DNA of 34,647 nucleotides from Bacteroidales bacterium OttesenSCG-928-B11. GTDB lineage: Bacteria; Bacteroidota; Bacteroidia; Bacteroidales; WCHB1-69. The notes below the pieces were generated by a model, which saw nothing but the letters and a program-made list of their open reading frames with translations, did no database searches and was not told the origin of the DNA. Below are positions 1-7,900 of the stretch, piece after piece. The stretch is from positions 1 to 34,647 of the forward strand of contig JAJDJJ010000016.1 of assembly GCA_030267125.1 (NCBI GenBank), in the 5' to 3' direction. Both the position numbers and the translations under genes were made by a program. Position 1 is the stretch's first letter. Every line of letters begins with the position of its first letter.

Positions 1-96
1 GAAATGGAAGATCGTTTGGAGTTTTTCATGTGATCTTGCCCGAAAAATAACTATAAATAGGTACTACTCTTTCAGTAAAATCTTCATTATTAATCT

Positions 97-104
97 TATT
101 TTTG
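97..104 (+). promoter_or_regulatory. Bacteroidota -7 box upstream of feoAB
   Basis: TATTTTTG matches the TAnnTTTG consensus of the Bacteroidota primary sigma factor. It lies 20 bases upstream of the feoAB ATG, implying a leader of only about 15 bases. No clear -33 TTG is seen at the expected spacing. Bases 1-96 hold no recognisable gene. Confidence 0.5.
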
Positions 105-124
105 TGGGTTGAAAAATTTTCGGT

Positions 125-2620
125 ATGCGGTTGTCAGATTTAAAAACAGGAGAGAAAGGTGTTATTGTTAAAGTGCTGGGTCATGGCGGTTTTCGGAAAC
201 GAATCGTGGAAATGGGTTTCATTCGGGGCAAAAGCATCGAGGTGATTCTGAATGCGCCGCTCAAAGATCCCATCAAATACAAGGTGATGGGCTACGAAGT
301 TTCGCTACGAAGACAAGAGGCCGAACTGATCGAGGTGCTTACCGAACAAGACGCTGAAAACTGGTTGAAGGAACAGGAAATCATACACAATCAACCCATT
401 AGCGAAGAAGAGGAGATCACAGAGGACGAGCTTCGCGACATCGCATTGAAACAACGTCGTACCATCAACGTGGCTCTTGTCGGCAACCCTAATTCCGGGA
501 AGACCACACTGTTTAACACCGCTTCCGGTGGCCACGAGCGGGTTGGGAACTACAGCGGTGTAACCGTGGATGCCAAAGAGGGCAGTTTCAATTTCCAAGG
601 CTATCATTTCAAGATTGTGGATCTGCCGGGAACTTATTCGCTTTCAGTCTACTCTCCCGAGGAGCTTTACGTGCGGCGACACATCGTGAACGAGATGCCC
701 GACGTGATTATCAATGTGGTGGACGTCTCCAACCTCGAACGCAATCTCTACCTCACCACACAGCTCATCGATATGAATGTTCGAATGGTGGTGGCACTCA
801 ACATGTACGACGAATTGGAAAAGAGTGGAAATAAGTTAGATTATCTTTCACTAAGTCAACTGCTTGGTGTCCCGATGATTCCCACTATCTCGAAGAAAAA
901 CTGGGGGATCGATAATCTCTTTCACGTTATTATTAATCTCTACGAAGGCGCTGATTATATTGACGAAAACGGCAATATCGACCCCGAAATCTACAAATCC
1001 CTGAAAGATTGGCATGAAACGGAAGCGGATCATAATCACGACCCGCAGATGGAGGATTATGCCCACGAAAGTGAAAACAAGCATCATAAATACAATAAGG
1101 TTTACCGCCATATCCATATCAATCATGGGCCGTTACTGGAAGAGGCAATCAATAATGTCAAATCCATTATCGCTGAAAATGAGAATATCAGGGCTAAATT
1201 TTCTACCCGGTTCTTAGCCATCAAATTGTTGGAAAAAGATAGCGAAGTGGAAGAGATCATTAAAAACCTGCCCAATGGTAGCGCGATTTTACATGAACGC
1301 GACAAGATGGCGGAGCATATCCAAAAAACAATCAAAGAGGATAGCGAATCGGCAATTATCGATGCAAAATATGGTTTTATTGATGGCGCGCTAAAGGAAG
1401 TTTACACGGATAACCACATTGAAAAGAAAGAATACACTAAGCTGATAGACAGAATTGTAACACACAAAATCTGGGGCTACCCTATCTTCTTGGCAATTCT
1501 TTTTCTGATGTTCCAACTCACCTTTTCATTGGGACAGTATCCGATGGACTGGATAGAAAAACTGGTCGATTGGACTAATATATTCGTACACAGCCACATG
1601 GCAGACGGACCTTTTAAAGATCTACTCACTGATGGGGTTATCACTGGGGTAGGGGCAGTGTTAGTTTTTCTGCCCAACATCCTGATCTTATATCTATGTA
1701 TCTCTTTCTTAGAAGACACCGGCTACATGGCGCGTGCCGCCTTCATCATGGATAAGATCATGCACAAGATGGGACTACACGGCAAGTCGTTCATCCCTTT
1801 GATCATGGGGTTTGGCTGTAATGTGCCGGCTATTATGGCTTCGCGGACAATAGAGAGCCGCAAGTCGCGATTGATTACCATTCTAATTAACCCGTTGATG
1901 AGTTGCAGCGCCCGGCTGCCCGTTTATCTCGTTCTCGTGGGTGCATTTTTTCCTAATTACAAAGGTTTGATTCTCTTCGGTTTATACCTCACCGGTATTC
2001 TATTAGCCGCTTTGATGTCGCGGATTTTCAGCAAATTCATGATCAAAGGTGAGGATTTGCCTTTTGTGATGGAACTTCCTCCCTACCGCATGCCCACGGC
2101 GAAATCTATCCTACGGCACACTTGGGATAAAGGGAAACAGTATCTCCGCAAGATGGGCGGCGTGATCCTCATTGCCTCAATTGTGATTTGGTTTCTCGGT
2201 TATTTTCCTCAAAACCCGCATTATGACACGATGGCCGAACAGCAAGAAAATTCTTACATCGGAAAGATCGGGAAAGCCATCGAACCGGCTATCAAACCGT
2301 TAGGTTTCGATTGGAAGCTGGGCATCGGGCTGCTCTCGGGTATAGGTGCAAAAGAATTGGTTGTAAGTTCGTTGAGTGTCATTTACGCAGGCGGAGAAGA
2401 AGATAGTGTCAACTTGGGAAGCCGTATCCCGATTACACCGCTGGTGGCATTAAGCTATATGCTTTTCGTGCTGATCTACTTCCCTTGCGTCGCCACTATC
2501 GCCGCTATCAAGCACGAAACCGGCAAATGGAAATACGCCATCTTCACCATGTTCTACACCACGGCATTAGCGTGGATTGTGAGTTTTGCGGTGTACCAAA
2601 TCGGAAGCTTGTTGCTTTAA
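125..2620 (+). CDS. feoB: Ferrous iron transporter, FeoA-FeoB fusion
   Basis: Inner-membrane GTP-dependent Fe(II) uptake protein. Residues 1-75 are a FeoA (SH3-like) domain and a linker leads into the FeoB G domain. G-protein motifs are visible: GNPNSGKTT at about 120-128, DLPG at 166-169 and NMYD at 226-229. The membrane part starts near residue 450. It carries both Gate motifs, GFGCNVPA near 562 and YFPCVAT near 785, each with the conserved cysteine. At 831 residues it is the size expected for the FeoA-FeoB fusion common in Bacteroidota. A histidine- and acid-rich stretch (about 297-337) sits between the G domain and the membrane part. The gene is transcribed alone, convergent with the ATPase gene that follows. 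The start fits the upstream -7 box. Fusion, motifs and length make the call firm; the role of the His-rich stretch is unknown. Confidence 0.96.
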   Translation: MRLSDLKTGEKGVIVKVLGHGGFRKRIVEMGFIRGKSIEVILNAPLKDPIKYKVMGYEVSLRRQEAELIEVLTEQDAENWLKEQEIIHNQPISEEEEITEDELRDIALKQRRTINVALVGNPNSGKTTLFNTASGGHERVGNYSGVTVDAKEGSFNFQGYHFKIVDLPGTYSLSVYSPEELYVRRHIVNEMPDVIINVVDVSNLERNLYLTTQLIDMNVRMVVALNMYDELEKSGNKLDYLSLSQLLGVPMIPTISKKNWGIDNLFHVIINLYEGADYIDENGNIDPEIYKSLKDWHETEADHNHDPQMEDYAHESENKHHKYNKVYRHIHINHGPLLEEAINNVKSIIAENENIRAKFSTRFLAIKLLEKDSEVEEIIKNLPNGSAILHERDKMAEHIQKTIKEDSESAIIDAKYGFIDGALKEVYTDNHIEKKEYTKLIDRIVTHKIWGYPIFLAILFLMFQLTFSLGQYPMDWIEKLVDWTNIFVHSHMADGPFKDLLTDGVITGVGAVLVFLPNILILYLCISFLEDTGYMARAAFIMDKIMHKMGLHGKSFIPLIMGFGCNVPAIMASRTIESRKSRLITILINPLMSCSARLPVYLVLVGAFFPNYKGLILFGLYLTGILLAALMSRIFSKFMIKGEDLPFVMELPPYRMPTAKSILRHTWDKGKQYLRKMGGVILIASIVIWFLGYFPQNPHYDTMAEQQENSYIGKIGKAIEPAIKPLGFDWKLGIGLLSGIGAKELVVSSLSVIYAGGEEDSVNLGSRIPITPLVALSYMLFVLIYFPCVATIAAIKHETGKWKYAIFTMFYTTALAWIVSFAVYQIGSLLL

Positions 2621-2708
2621 AAGCAAAAAGAAAAATTGTAATCATGAAGGTCAATATCACCAGCAAAAACGATTCTATGATTTAACTTCAGTCTTTGAAA
2701 AGCATGTT

Positions 2709-2739
2709 CTACTGCTCCAATACCGCTTGTTAGCAGTAG
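2709..2739. repeat. Hairpin between convergent genes
   Basis: CTACTGCT (2709-2716) and AGCAGTAG (2732-2739) form a perfect 8-bp stem around a 15-base loop. There is no T-tract on either side, so it is not a standard intrinsic terminator. The loop contains one copy of the 14-bp repeat that recurs at 4134-4147. Confidence 0.5.
2718..2731. repeat. 14-bp direct repeat, copy 1
   Basis: CAATACCGCTTGTT is identical to 4134-4147. After one mismatched base both copies continue with GCA (17 of 18 matching). The two copies bracket the intact ATPase gene and its upstream palindromes. They could be a target duplication or recombination microhomology. Confidence 0.6.
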
Positions 2740-2743
2740 TGCA

Positions 2744-4015
2744 TTAGTTTGTGTTGAATATCCATTTCCATATCGGAATTATTTCTACATCATCAATTTT
2801 ACTTGATTGATTGTAAGTGATTATTGTCTTTTTAGTTAAAGAAGTTTCTTTTTCAACGGCTGCAAAGCCTCCAACTTCTCTTGCCTGATTTTCGGGTGTA
2901 AGTTCATAACAAACTTGAATTCCATGATAATCAAACTTATTTTTAATCACGAAATCACATTCTCCATGGCTGTTTGCAAATGTGATCTCTTCGTATTTTT
3001 GTTTCTGTAATTCATTGAATACAAAATTCTCAAATAATTTGGCTTTATTGTCCCAAAAACGATACGAGACAGCGTTTGTTATTCCGTTATCTGCGACATA
3101 AATTTTATGGCTGTTCCGCACATTTTCTTTTAATGAAAAGGCAAAGTTTGATACGTCTTGAATTATATGACTGTCGTTGAGAATGTTAATGTATTTTTTA
3201 GCTGTGTTTTCGTTTGTACCCGTTGCGGTTCCCAAACTCTTGTAAGAACAAACTGCCCCGGCATTTGATATGCTATAAAGCAGTAGTTTCTTGAAAGTTG
3301 CAACATCGCCGATTTGATAGCGAGAAATGCAGTCTTTCATAATGATTGAATCGAAATAGCTTTTCAGCAAATTTGATTTTATTTCTGTATTTTTCAACGG
3401 ACTTATTTCGGGAAAACAACCCCATTCTAAACAATCATCAAGCAATCGAAGGACTTTTGGACTTTCGCTTACCGCATCGAAATAAGTGTCAATTTTGTTT
3501 TGCGATAAGATTTCAGAAAATGAATATGGGAAAACTTTTTCTTCTAAATATCTGCCTGACAACAAAATTGAATGTTCATTGTTCAAAAAAGAAGAATTAG
3601 AACCTGTCACAAATATTTTTCGAAAAAGTTCGCTGTCATAAGCACTTTTTACAAATGTTTCCCAGCCTTTAACCGCTTGGGCTTCGTCAATAAATAGGTA
3701 TTGGATTTTTTCGCCTGTCAGTTTTTCGGCAAGTTCAATAATGTTATAAAAAAGGCTTGGGTTTTCCCAAATTTCATAATACAGAGGGTCGTCCATATTC
3801 AACATTAGGATTGATTTCGGGTCTTCGCTCTTCATTAATTCATTGACAAGCATACGAAACCCTGACGACTTTCCGCTTCGTCTTATTCCTGTAAGAACTT
3901 GAACATGCCTTACTTGCAAGTTGTTTTTTATGCTTTCAAAAAAACTCCTTCCGTGTAAATGTTGATAAATTTTTCCCTTCCAATGTGGATTTTGCTCTAA
4001 AATTGCTCTTTCCAT
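2744..4015 (-). CDS. AAA ATPase with DUF4143 domain
   Basis: Cytosolic P-loop ATPase of the AAA_14/DUF4143 family, 423 residues, a normal length. Walker A is GIRRSGKSS (43-51), Walker B YLFIDEAQ (106-113) and a sensor-like VTGSN (136-140). A winged-helix-like segment follows (about 240-290, including SYKSLGTATGTNENTAKKY). The DUF4143 C-terminal part has a nuclease-like core starting ECDFVI (352-357). The second half of that core reads IQVCYEL where family members carry an E-x-K, so a PD-(D/E)XK active site looks lost. The physiological role of the family is not established. The gene stands alone, convergent with feoAB. A -7 box (TATCTTTG read on the minus strand) lies 17 bases upstream of the ATG and supports this start. 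Confidence 0.9.
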   Translation of the reverse strand: MERAILEQNPHWKGKIYQHLHGRSFFESIKNNLQVRHVQVLTGIRRSGKSSGFRMLVNELMKSEDPKSILMLNMDDPLYYEIWENPSLFYNIIELAEKLTGEKIQYLFIDEAQAVKGWETFVKSAYDSELFRKIFVTGSNSSFLNNEHSILLSGRYLEEKVFPYSFSEILSQNKIDTYFDAVSESPKVLRLLDDCLEWGCFPEISPLKNTEIKSNLLKSYFDSIIMKDCISRYQIGDVATFKKLLLYSISNAGAVCSYKSLGTATGTNENTAKKYINILNDSHIIQDVSNFAFSLKENVRNSHKIYVADNGITNAVSYRFWDNKAKLFENFVFNELQKQKYEEITFANSHGECDFVIKNKFDYHGIQVCYELTPENQAREVGGFAAVEKETSLTKKTIITYNQSSKIDDVEIIPIWKWIFNTN

Positions 4016-4031
4016 GTCACTGATTTTTTCG

Positions 4032-4039
4032 CAAAGATA
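4032..4039 (-). promoter_or_regulatory. -7 box of the DUF4143 ATPase gene
   Basis: Read on the minus strand this is TATCTTTG, matching TAnnTTTG, 17 bases before the ATG at 4015. The expected transcript leader is about 10 bases. The palindromic sites at 4044-4101 lie immediately upstream of it. Confidence 0.5.
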
Positions 4040-4043
4040 ATGT

Positions 4044-4101
4044 TTTTGTCGAAATAAAATTCGCTATATATGTTATTTTATCGAAATTAAATTCGTCAAA
4101 A
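4044..4101. promoter_or_regulatory. Paired palindromic operator-like sites
   Basis: TCGAAATAAAATTCG (4049-4063) and TCGAAATTAAATTCG (4081-4095) match at 14 of 15 bases. Each is nearly self-complementary, and they are spaced 32 bp apart, about three helical turns. Outer TTTTG/CAAAA flanks extend the symmetry to 4044-4101. The pair begins just upstream of the -7 box of the ATPase gene and would cover its upstream promoter half. Operator function is inferred from position and symmetry. Confidence 0.45.
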
Positions 4102-4459
4102 AGCATCCGTTTCGAATTGTGAACGCATTACAGCAATACCGCTTGTTTGCAAATAATTGACCAAATCATTGTCGTTCGGCTTCTCTATATTTTGATATTG
4201 AACATATTCGGCAAATGAGAAGGGGTATATTTCTATCGTAATTGCGCGACCTGTAAGAATAGTTGCCAATTCGCTTGATAGCAAGTAAGCATTGCTTCCG
4301 GTGACGTATAAATCCACGTTTTTAGTTTGATAGCAACTCATTTTTAAACTGTTCAAAAAGCGTGGATTTGCCACATCTACGCACTCCTGCCACAACTTTA
4401 ATTATCTGAACATCTTTCAGTTCTCGCAGTTGCGATAAATATATTTCTCTTTTTATCAT
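4096..4459 (-). pseudogene. Broken AAA/DUF4143 ATPase gene
   Basis: An ATG at 4459 opens a 45-codon frame (MIKREIYLSQLREL...) with an intact Walker A, VAGVRRCGKST, ending at TAA 4322-4324. Directly after it, in another frame, the middle of the same family resumes: NVDLYVTGSNAYLLSS, then a TILTGR segment and YPFSFAEYVQYQ, ending at 4096. The roughly 70 residues expected between Walker A and the VTGSN sensor segment, including Walker B, are missing, as is everything after about residue 140. TTGATAGCAA occurs at both 4327-4336 and 4275-4284 near the junction, which fits a slippage-type deletion. It is upstream of, and in the same orientation as, the intact ATPase but is a different paralogue. 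The family call is firm and the deletion mechanism is inferred. Confidence 0.8.
4134..4147. repeat. 14-bp direct repeat, copy 2
   Basis: CAATACCGCTTGTT is identical to 2718-2731. It lies inside the broken ATPase gene, where it encodes part of LQTSGI on the minus strand. See copy 1. Confidence 0.6.
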
Positions 4460-4465
4460 CGTATA

Positions 4466-4521
4466 AAATTCCGATTTCTCTTAATTTTTGACTATTTTTC
4501 GGAAATGCAAAATTCCGAAAA
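4466..4521. promoter_or_regulatory. Palindrome upstream of the broken ATPase gene
   Basis: TTTTCGGAA (4496-4504) and TTCCGAAAA (4513-4521) form a perfect 9-bp inverted repeat with an 8-base spacer. A further half-site, ATTCCGATTT, lies at about 4468-4477. All are 10-60 bases upstream of the ATG at 4459. The arrangement parallels the three TTCTGA half-sites upstream of the ATPase gene at 31195-32490. No -7 box is seen here. Confidence 0.45.
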
Positions 4522-4862
4522 CTTTTAATTCATGTAAACTTTTCGTAATTGCTAATGATAGATAGTTACTCTTTGCTTTTTTTGCTTCATGGTCGCACTG
4601 CCTCTCAAATGGCACATAACGAAAATACATACGCAATCATTCCCCTTGCAATAGGACTTATTCTCCGTAGGAGATCTCTGACACATTCGTTTTTCGCCTG
4701 CCGTAGGTAGGCGGCGAAATCATCGAATCTCTGTGGATGAATACATTATTATATATACAATAAAATATGAAACAACTTGGGCGGAATTGCTCTCAAAACC
4801 ATATCTCTTCAAAAAAATACGCAACCTTTTTTTTCAAATTGAAAATCGGGAAAAATAATTCT
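4522..4862. other. Intergenic stretch without a supportable gene
   Basis: This AT-rich spacer between the broken ATPase and the giant surface-protein gene has no convincing coding sequence. It contains the hairpin at 4685-4728. A short open frame beginning at 4767 runs through the promoter of the next gene and is not believed. Confidence 0.6.
4685..4728. repeat. GC-rich hairpin element
   Basis: CGCCTGCC (4695-4702) pairs with GGTAGGCG (4706-4713) around a GTA loop, with one G-T wobble. Outer ATTCG (4685-4689) and CGAAT (4724-4728) extend the symmetry. It is much more GC-rich than its surroundings and looks like a dispersed intergenic repeat or palindromic element. A copy-number search of the genome would decide. 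Confidence 0.45.
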
Positions 4863-4870
4863 TATATTTG
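4839..4870 (+). promoter_or_regulatory. Promoter of the giant surface-protein gene
   Basis: TTG at 4839-4841, 21 bases, then TATATTTG at 4863-4870 match the Bacteroidota -33/-7 pattern (TTG, N19-21, TAnnTTTG). The implied leader is about 78 bases and very AT-rich, longer than most others in this window. Confidence 0.6.
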
Positions 4871-4954
4871 CAAGCTGGGTTTTTTAGAAAAGGAAACCGA
4901 TAAGATATTGATATATAATCGAATAAACTATATTATTAATTTAAATTTAAAACA

Positions 4955-7900
4955 ATGAAACAATTAAACTTTCTTAAAGTAGCATTAATGAGTGCGATGC
5001 TGCTTTTTGCTTTTTGTGCGGCAAGTTTTGCACAGGCAACGGTTGTTTTCTCTGAAGACTTTAGCAAGTTTACTAGGGGAACTGCAAATGATAAGCCAAG
5101 TAGCACTGAAATAACCGATACGGTGAATAAATTCACCCAAACTCTCGGGTGGACAGGAACAAAAGTGTATGAAGCGGGAGGTGCTGCGAAATTAGGGACA
5201 AAAGACCTATTGGGATCTTTGCAAACTCCGGCAATCTCTTTAATTCATGATAATGGTAATTTCACAGTGAAATTTAAAGCGATGGCATGGAAAAATGACG
5301 CGGATTCCATATATGTGCGTATCATTAATGCCGATACGGTTACTGAGACCAAAGTGATTAAAGGCTTAGGTAATACGGATGCTTATACTTTGGAAGAATA
5401 TGAACTTAATTTGTCAACAGGTGGTTCCGCAACTAAAATTAAGTTCGAAGCGGTGGGAACGAATAAGGCGCGTTTCTTCCTTGATGATATTGAGATATCA
5501 CAAATACTTCCACTTCCTGCCATCACCATCAACACTCCGGCAGACGGGAAAAAATATTTAATAACCGAACCATTATACATTGATGTAGAAATAGAAAATT
5601 TCGTATTGGGAACAGACGGTATTATCAAAGTGGAACTTGAATTTTTGGAAGTCCCCGTTTTTATTGCAAATGAAATAGAACTAGCACAATGTGCGGCACT
5701 GCCATTAAATACACTCTTGGAACCGGGTTCGCACACAATCAACGCCACACTCCTTAATATGGACAGTACGGAACTGACTACACCTGTTGCGGCTTCTACC
5801 ACTTTCACATTGAGAGGATTGCCCGCTCTTACTATCAACACTCCGGCAGACGGTGAAACATATTGGAGAAATGAAAATCTATCCATTGATGTGAAAATAG
5901 AAAATTTTGTATTGGGAACAGACGGTATCATCAAAGTGGAAATAGAGGGCATTGAAGGATTGGATGGTCCAATATATTTCAACAATGAAGCGATGCTACA
6001 GGGCATGATTGCAGGATTAAAACTGAATGAGTTGCTGCTTTCAGGAACATACAAAATCGATGCCGAGCTTCTTAATAGTGACAGTACAAAACTGACTACA
6101 CCTGTTATGGCTTCTACCACTTTCACGTTGAGTTTGCGAGGCAATACACAAACCATTTGGGATGGAACGGCAGATACAAAATGGTATACAAACAACCCTG
6201 ATGCAACAACCTTCTATATTTACACAGCGGAAGAGTTGGCCGGATTGGCAAGCATAGTAAATGCGGGAACCACTACTTTCCAAGGTAAAACGGTGGAATT
6301 GAAGAACGAAATTTGGCTGAATACCGATGGTTCAACAACCAATAAATGGACACCCATTGGAGGATATCCGGGTGGTGCCACCAGCACTGAGGCAGGAACG
6401 GACGGTTCTAATAAATACTTTGAAGGAACTTTTAATGGAAACTACCATTTAATACACAATATGTATGTAAATAGGGGAACCAATAAAGCGCATGCTGGAC
6501 TATTTGGCTCCATTAAAGCTTCATCTACTTCCACTTTTGCGAAAGTGGAGAACGTTGTGATGGTGAATCCTATCTCTATAGGGCACTCCATGTTAGGATG
6601 CGTTATTGGTTTTATTGGAAACGGCGGACCCGCTTATGTTGAAAATTGCCAAGTTGTTAATGGTAGCATCACTGCTACAAATAATAATAATGGACTTATT
6701 GTTGGTGCTGCTTGGCCCAATGGAAATAGTAGCCGTCCTACTTATATTACCAATTGCGCGGCAACGGGTACGGTAAAGGGGCAATACATCGGTGGAATTG
6801 TGGGGAATGGGAAGCGTGTAACAATGAAAAATTCCTATTTCGCAGGAACACTTACTCGGGTTAGTAACAATAACAATTATGGCGGAATAGCCGGTATTGC
6901 TGAGAACTTTACAGGAACAAATAATTATTCAAATACCGCTAAAAGCACAGCCGCTAATTCACAAGAAGGAACAATTAAAACTCTAACAGAGATGAGAGAT
7001 CCTTCTTTTGTAACACTTTTAGGTGATGCTATTTATAAAATGGATAATGGACTTAATGATGGCCTCCCAATACTTATAGATGTTGAATATTGTAATGGAC
7101 CTAAGAACCTGACTATTTCTGATATTACAGAAACTTCTGCCAAAATTAAATGGGATCAAGGTGAAGGAGAGACTACTTGGACTTTAGGATATAGAATTGC
7201 TGGAGGTAAATACCACACTAAGTTGCTGGAGACTACTTCATATCTTTTTGAAGGATTGTTACCTTTTACCTCTTATGAATTTTATATTTCAACAGAATGT
7301 CAAAGTAGTTCGAGTGGCAAGGCCTATGGTCATTTTATGACACTGGATCCTGCGCCGGCAATGGCTCCTTATACAAATGATTTCGAAGGAGATGAAGCCG
7401 GTAATTGGTCTATTGCTAATGATACCTCTGCCAATAAATGGTATGTAGGATATGCACAAGGATTTGATTATGATAATAAATTATTTATATCCAGTACAAG
7501 AGGGAATACAAATAAATATAATGCGACACAAGCTTCTATTGCTCAAGCTTACCGTAGTATGATTGTTCCGGAAGAAGGTGCTTATTTTACTTTTGATTAC
7601 AGAGTGGGCGGAAATGCAAACGACTATTTGATGGTATCTGCAATACCTCAGGGAGAAGCTTTTATAGCCGGTACTATTCCAAGCACGAACTTGGCAATCC
7701 TAACCGGTGCTAACGAGTGGAAAGAGTACATGGCTGTTTTGGAAAAAGGAACCTATGTTTTGGTATTCACTTGGGTAAATGACGACAACGGGGAGAACCA
7801 ATTCCCGGCAGCTATTGATAATATCTCCGTACAACCGATTACGTGTGTTAAACCTTCGGATCTTGTAGTTAATGTGGATACAACCGGCGGTGCGGTGAAA

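Larger units (their letters stand above)
2641..2757 (-). pseudogene. Relic of a C5-cytosine DNA methyltransferase (motif I region)
   Basis: On the minus strand, an open stretch just beyond the 3' end of the ATPase gene reads LLLTSGIGAVEHAFQRL followed by VFAGDID (about 2650-2730). This resembles the N-terminal motif I/II region of C5 DNA methyltransferases (SGIG-A-E-A-L, then a hydrophobic strand ending in E/D-I-D). The stretch runs to a stop that overlaps the feoB stop codon. Nothing else of the methyltransferase (PCQ or ENV motifs) is present, so it can only be a fragment. It may be a leftover of a restriction-modification locus. The similarity was recognised by eye over about 27 residues, so chance resemblance cannot be excluded. 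Confidence 0.4.

Noticed and set aside
2611..2626. TTGCTTT/AAAGCAA palindrome at the feoB stop as a terminator
   Set aside because: The loop would be one base and there is no T-run after it.
4767..4958. Short plus-strand frame MKQLGRNCSQ... before the giant gene
   Set aside because: It runs through the -33/-7 promoter and leader of the giant gene and ends over its start codon.
5383..6195. A 270-codon open frame antisense to the giant gene
   Set aside because: It mirrors the INTPADG repeats on the other strand and has low-complexity Ser/Val-rich composition. No signal, motif or promoter supports it; the sense frame is clearly coding.
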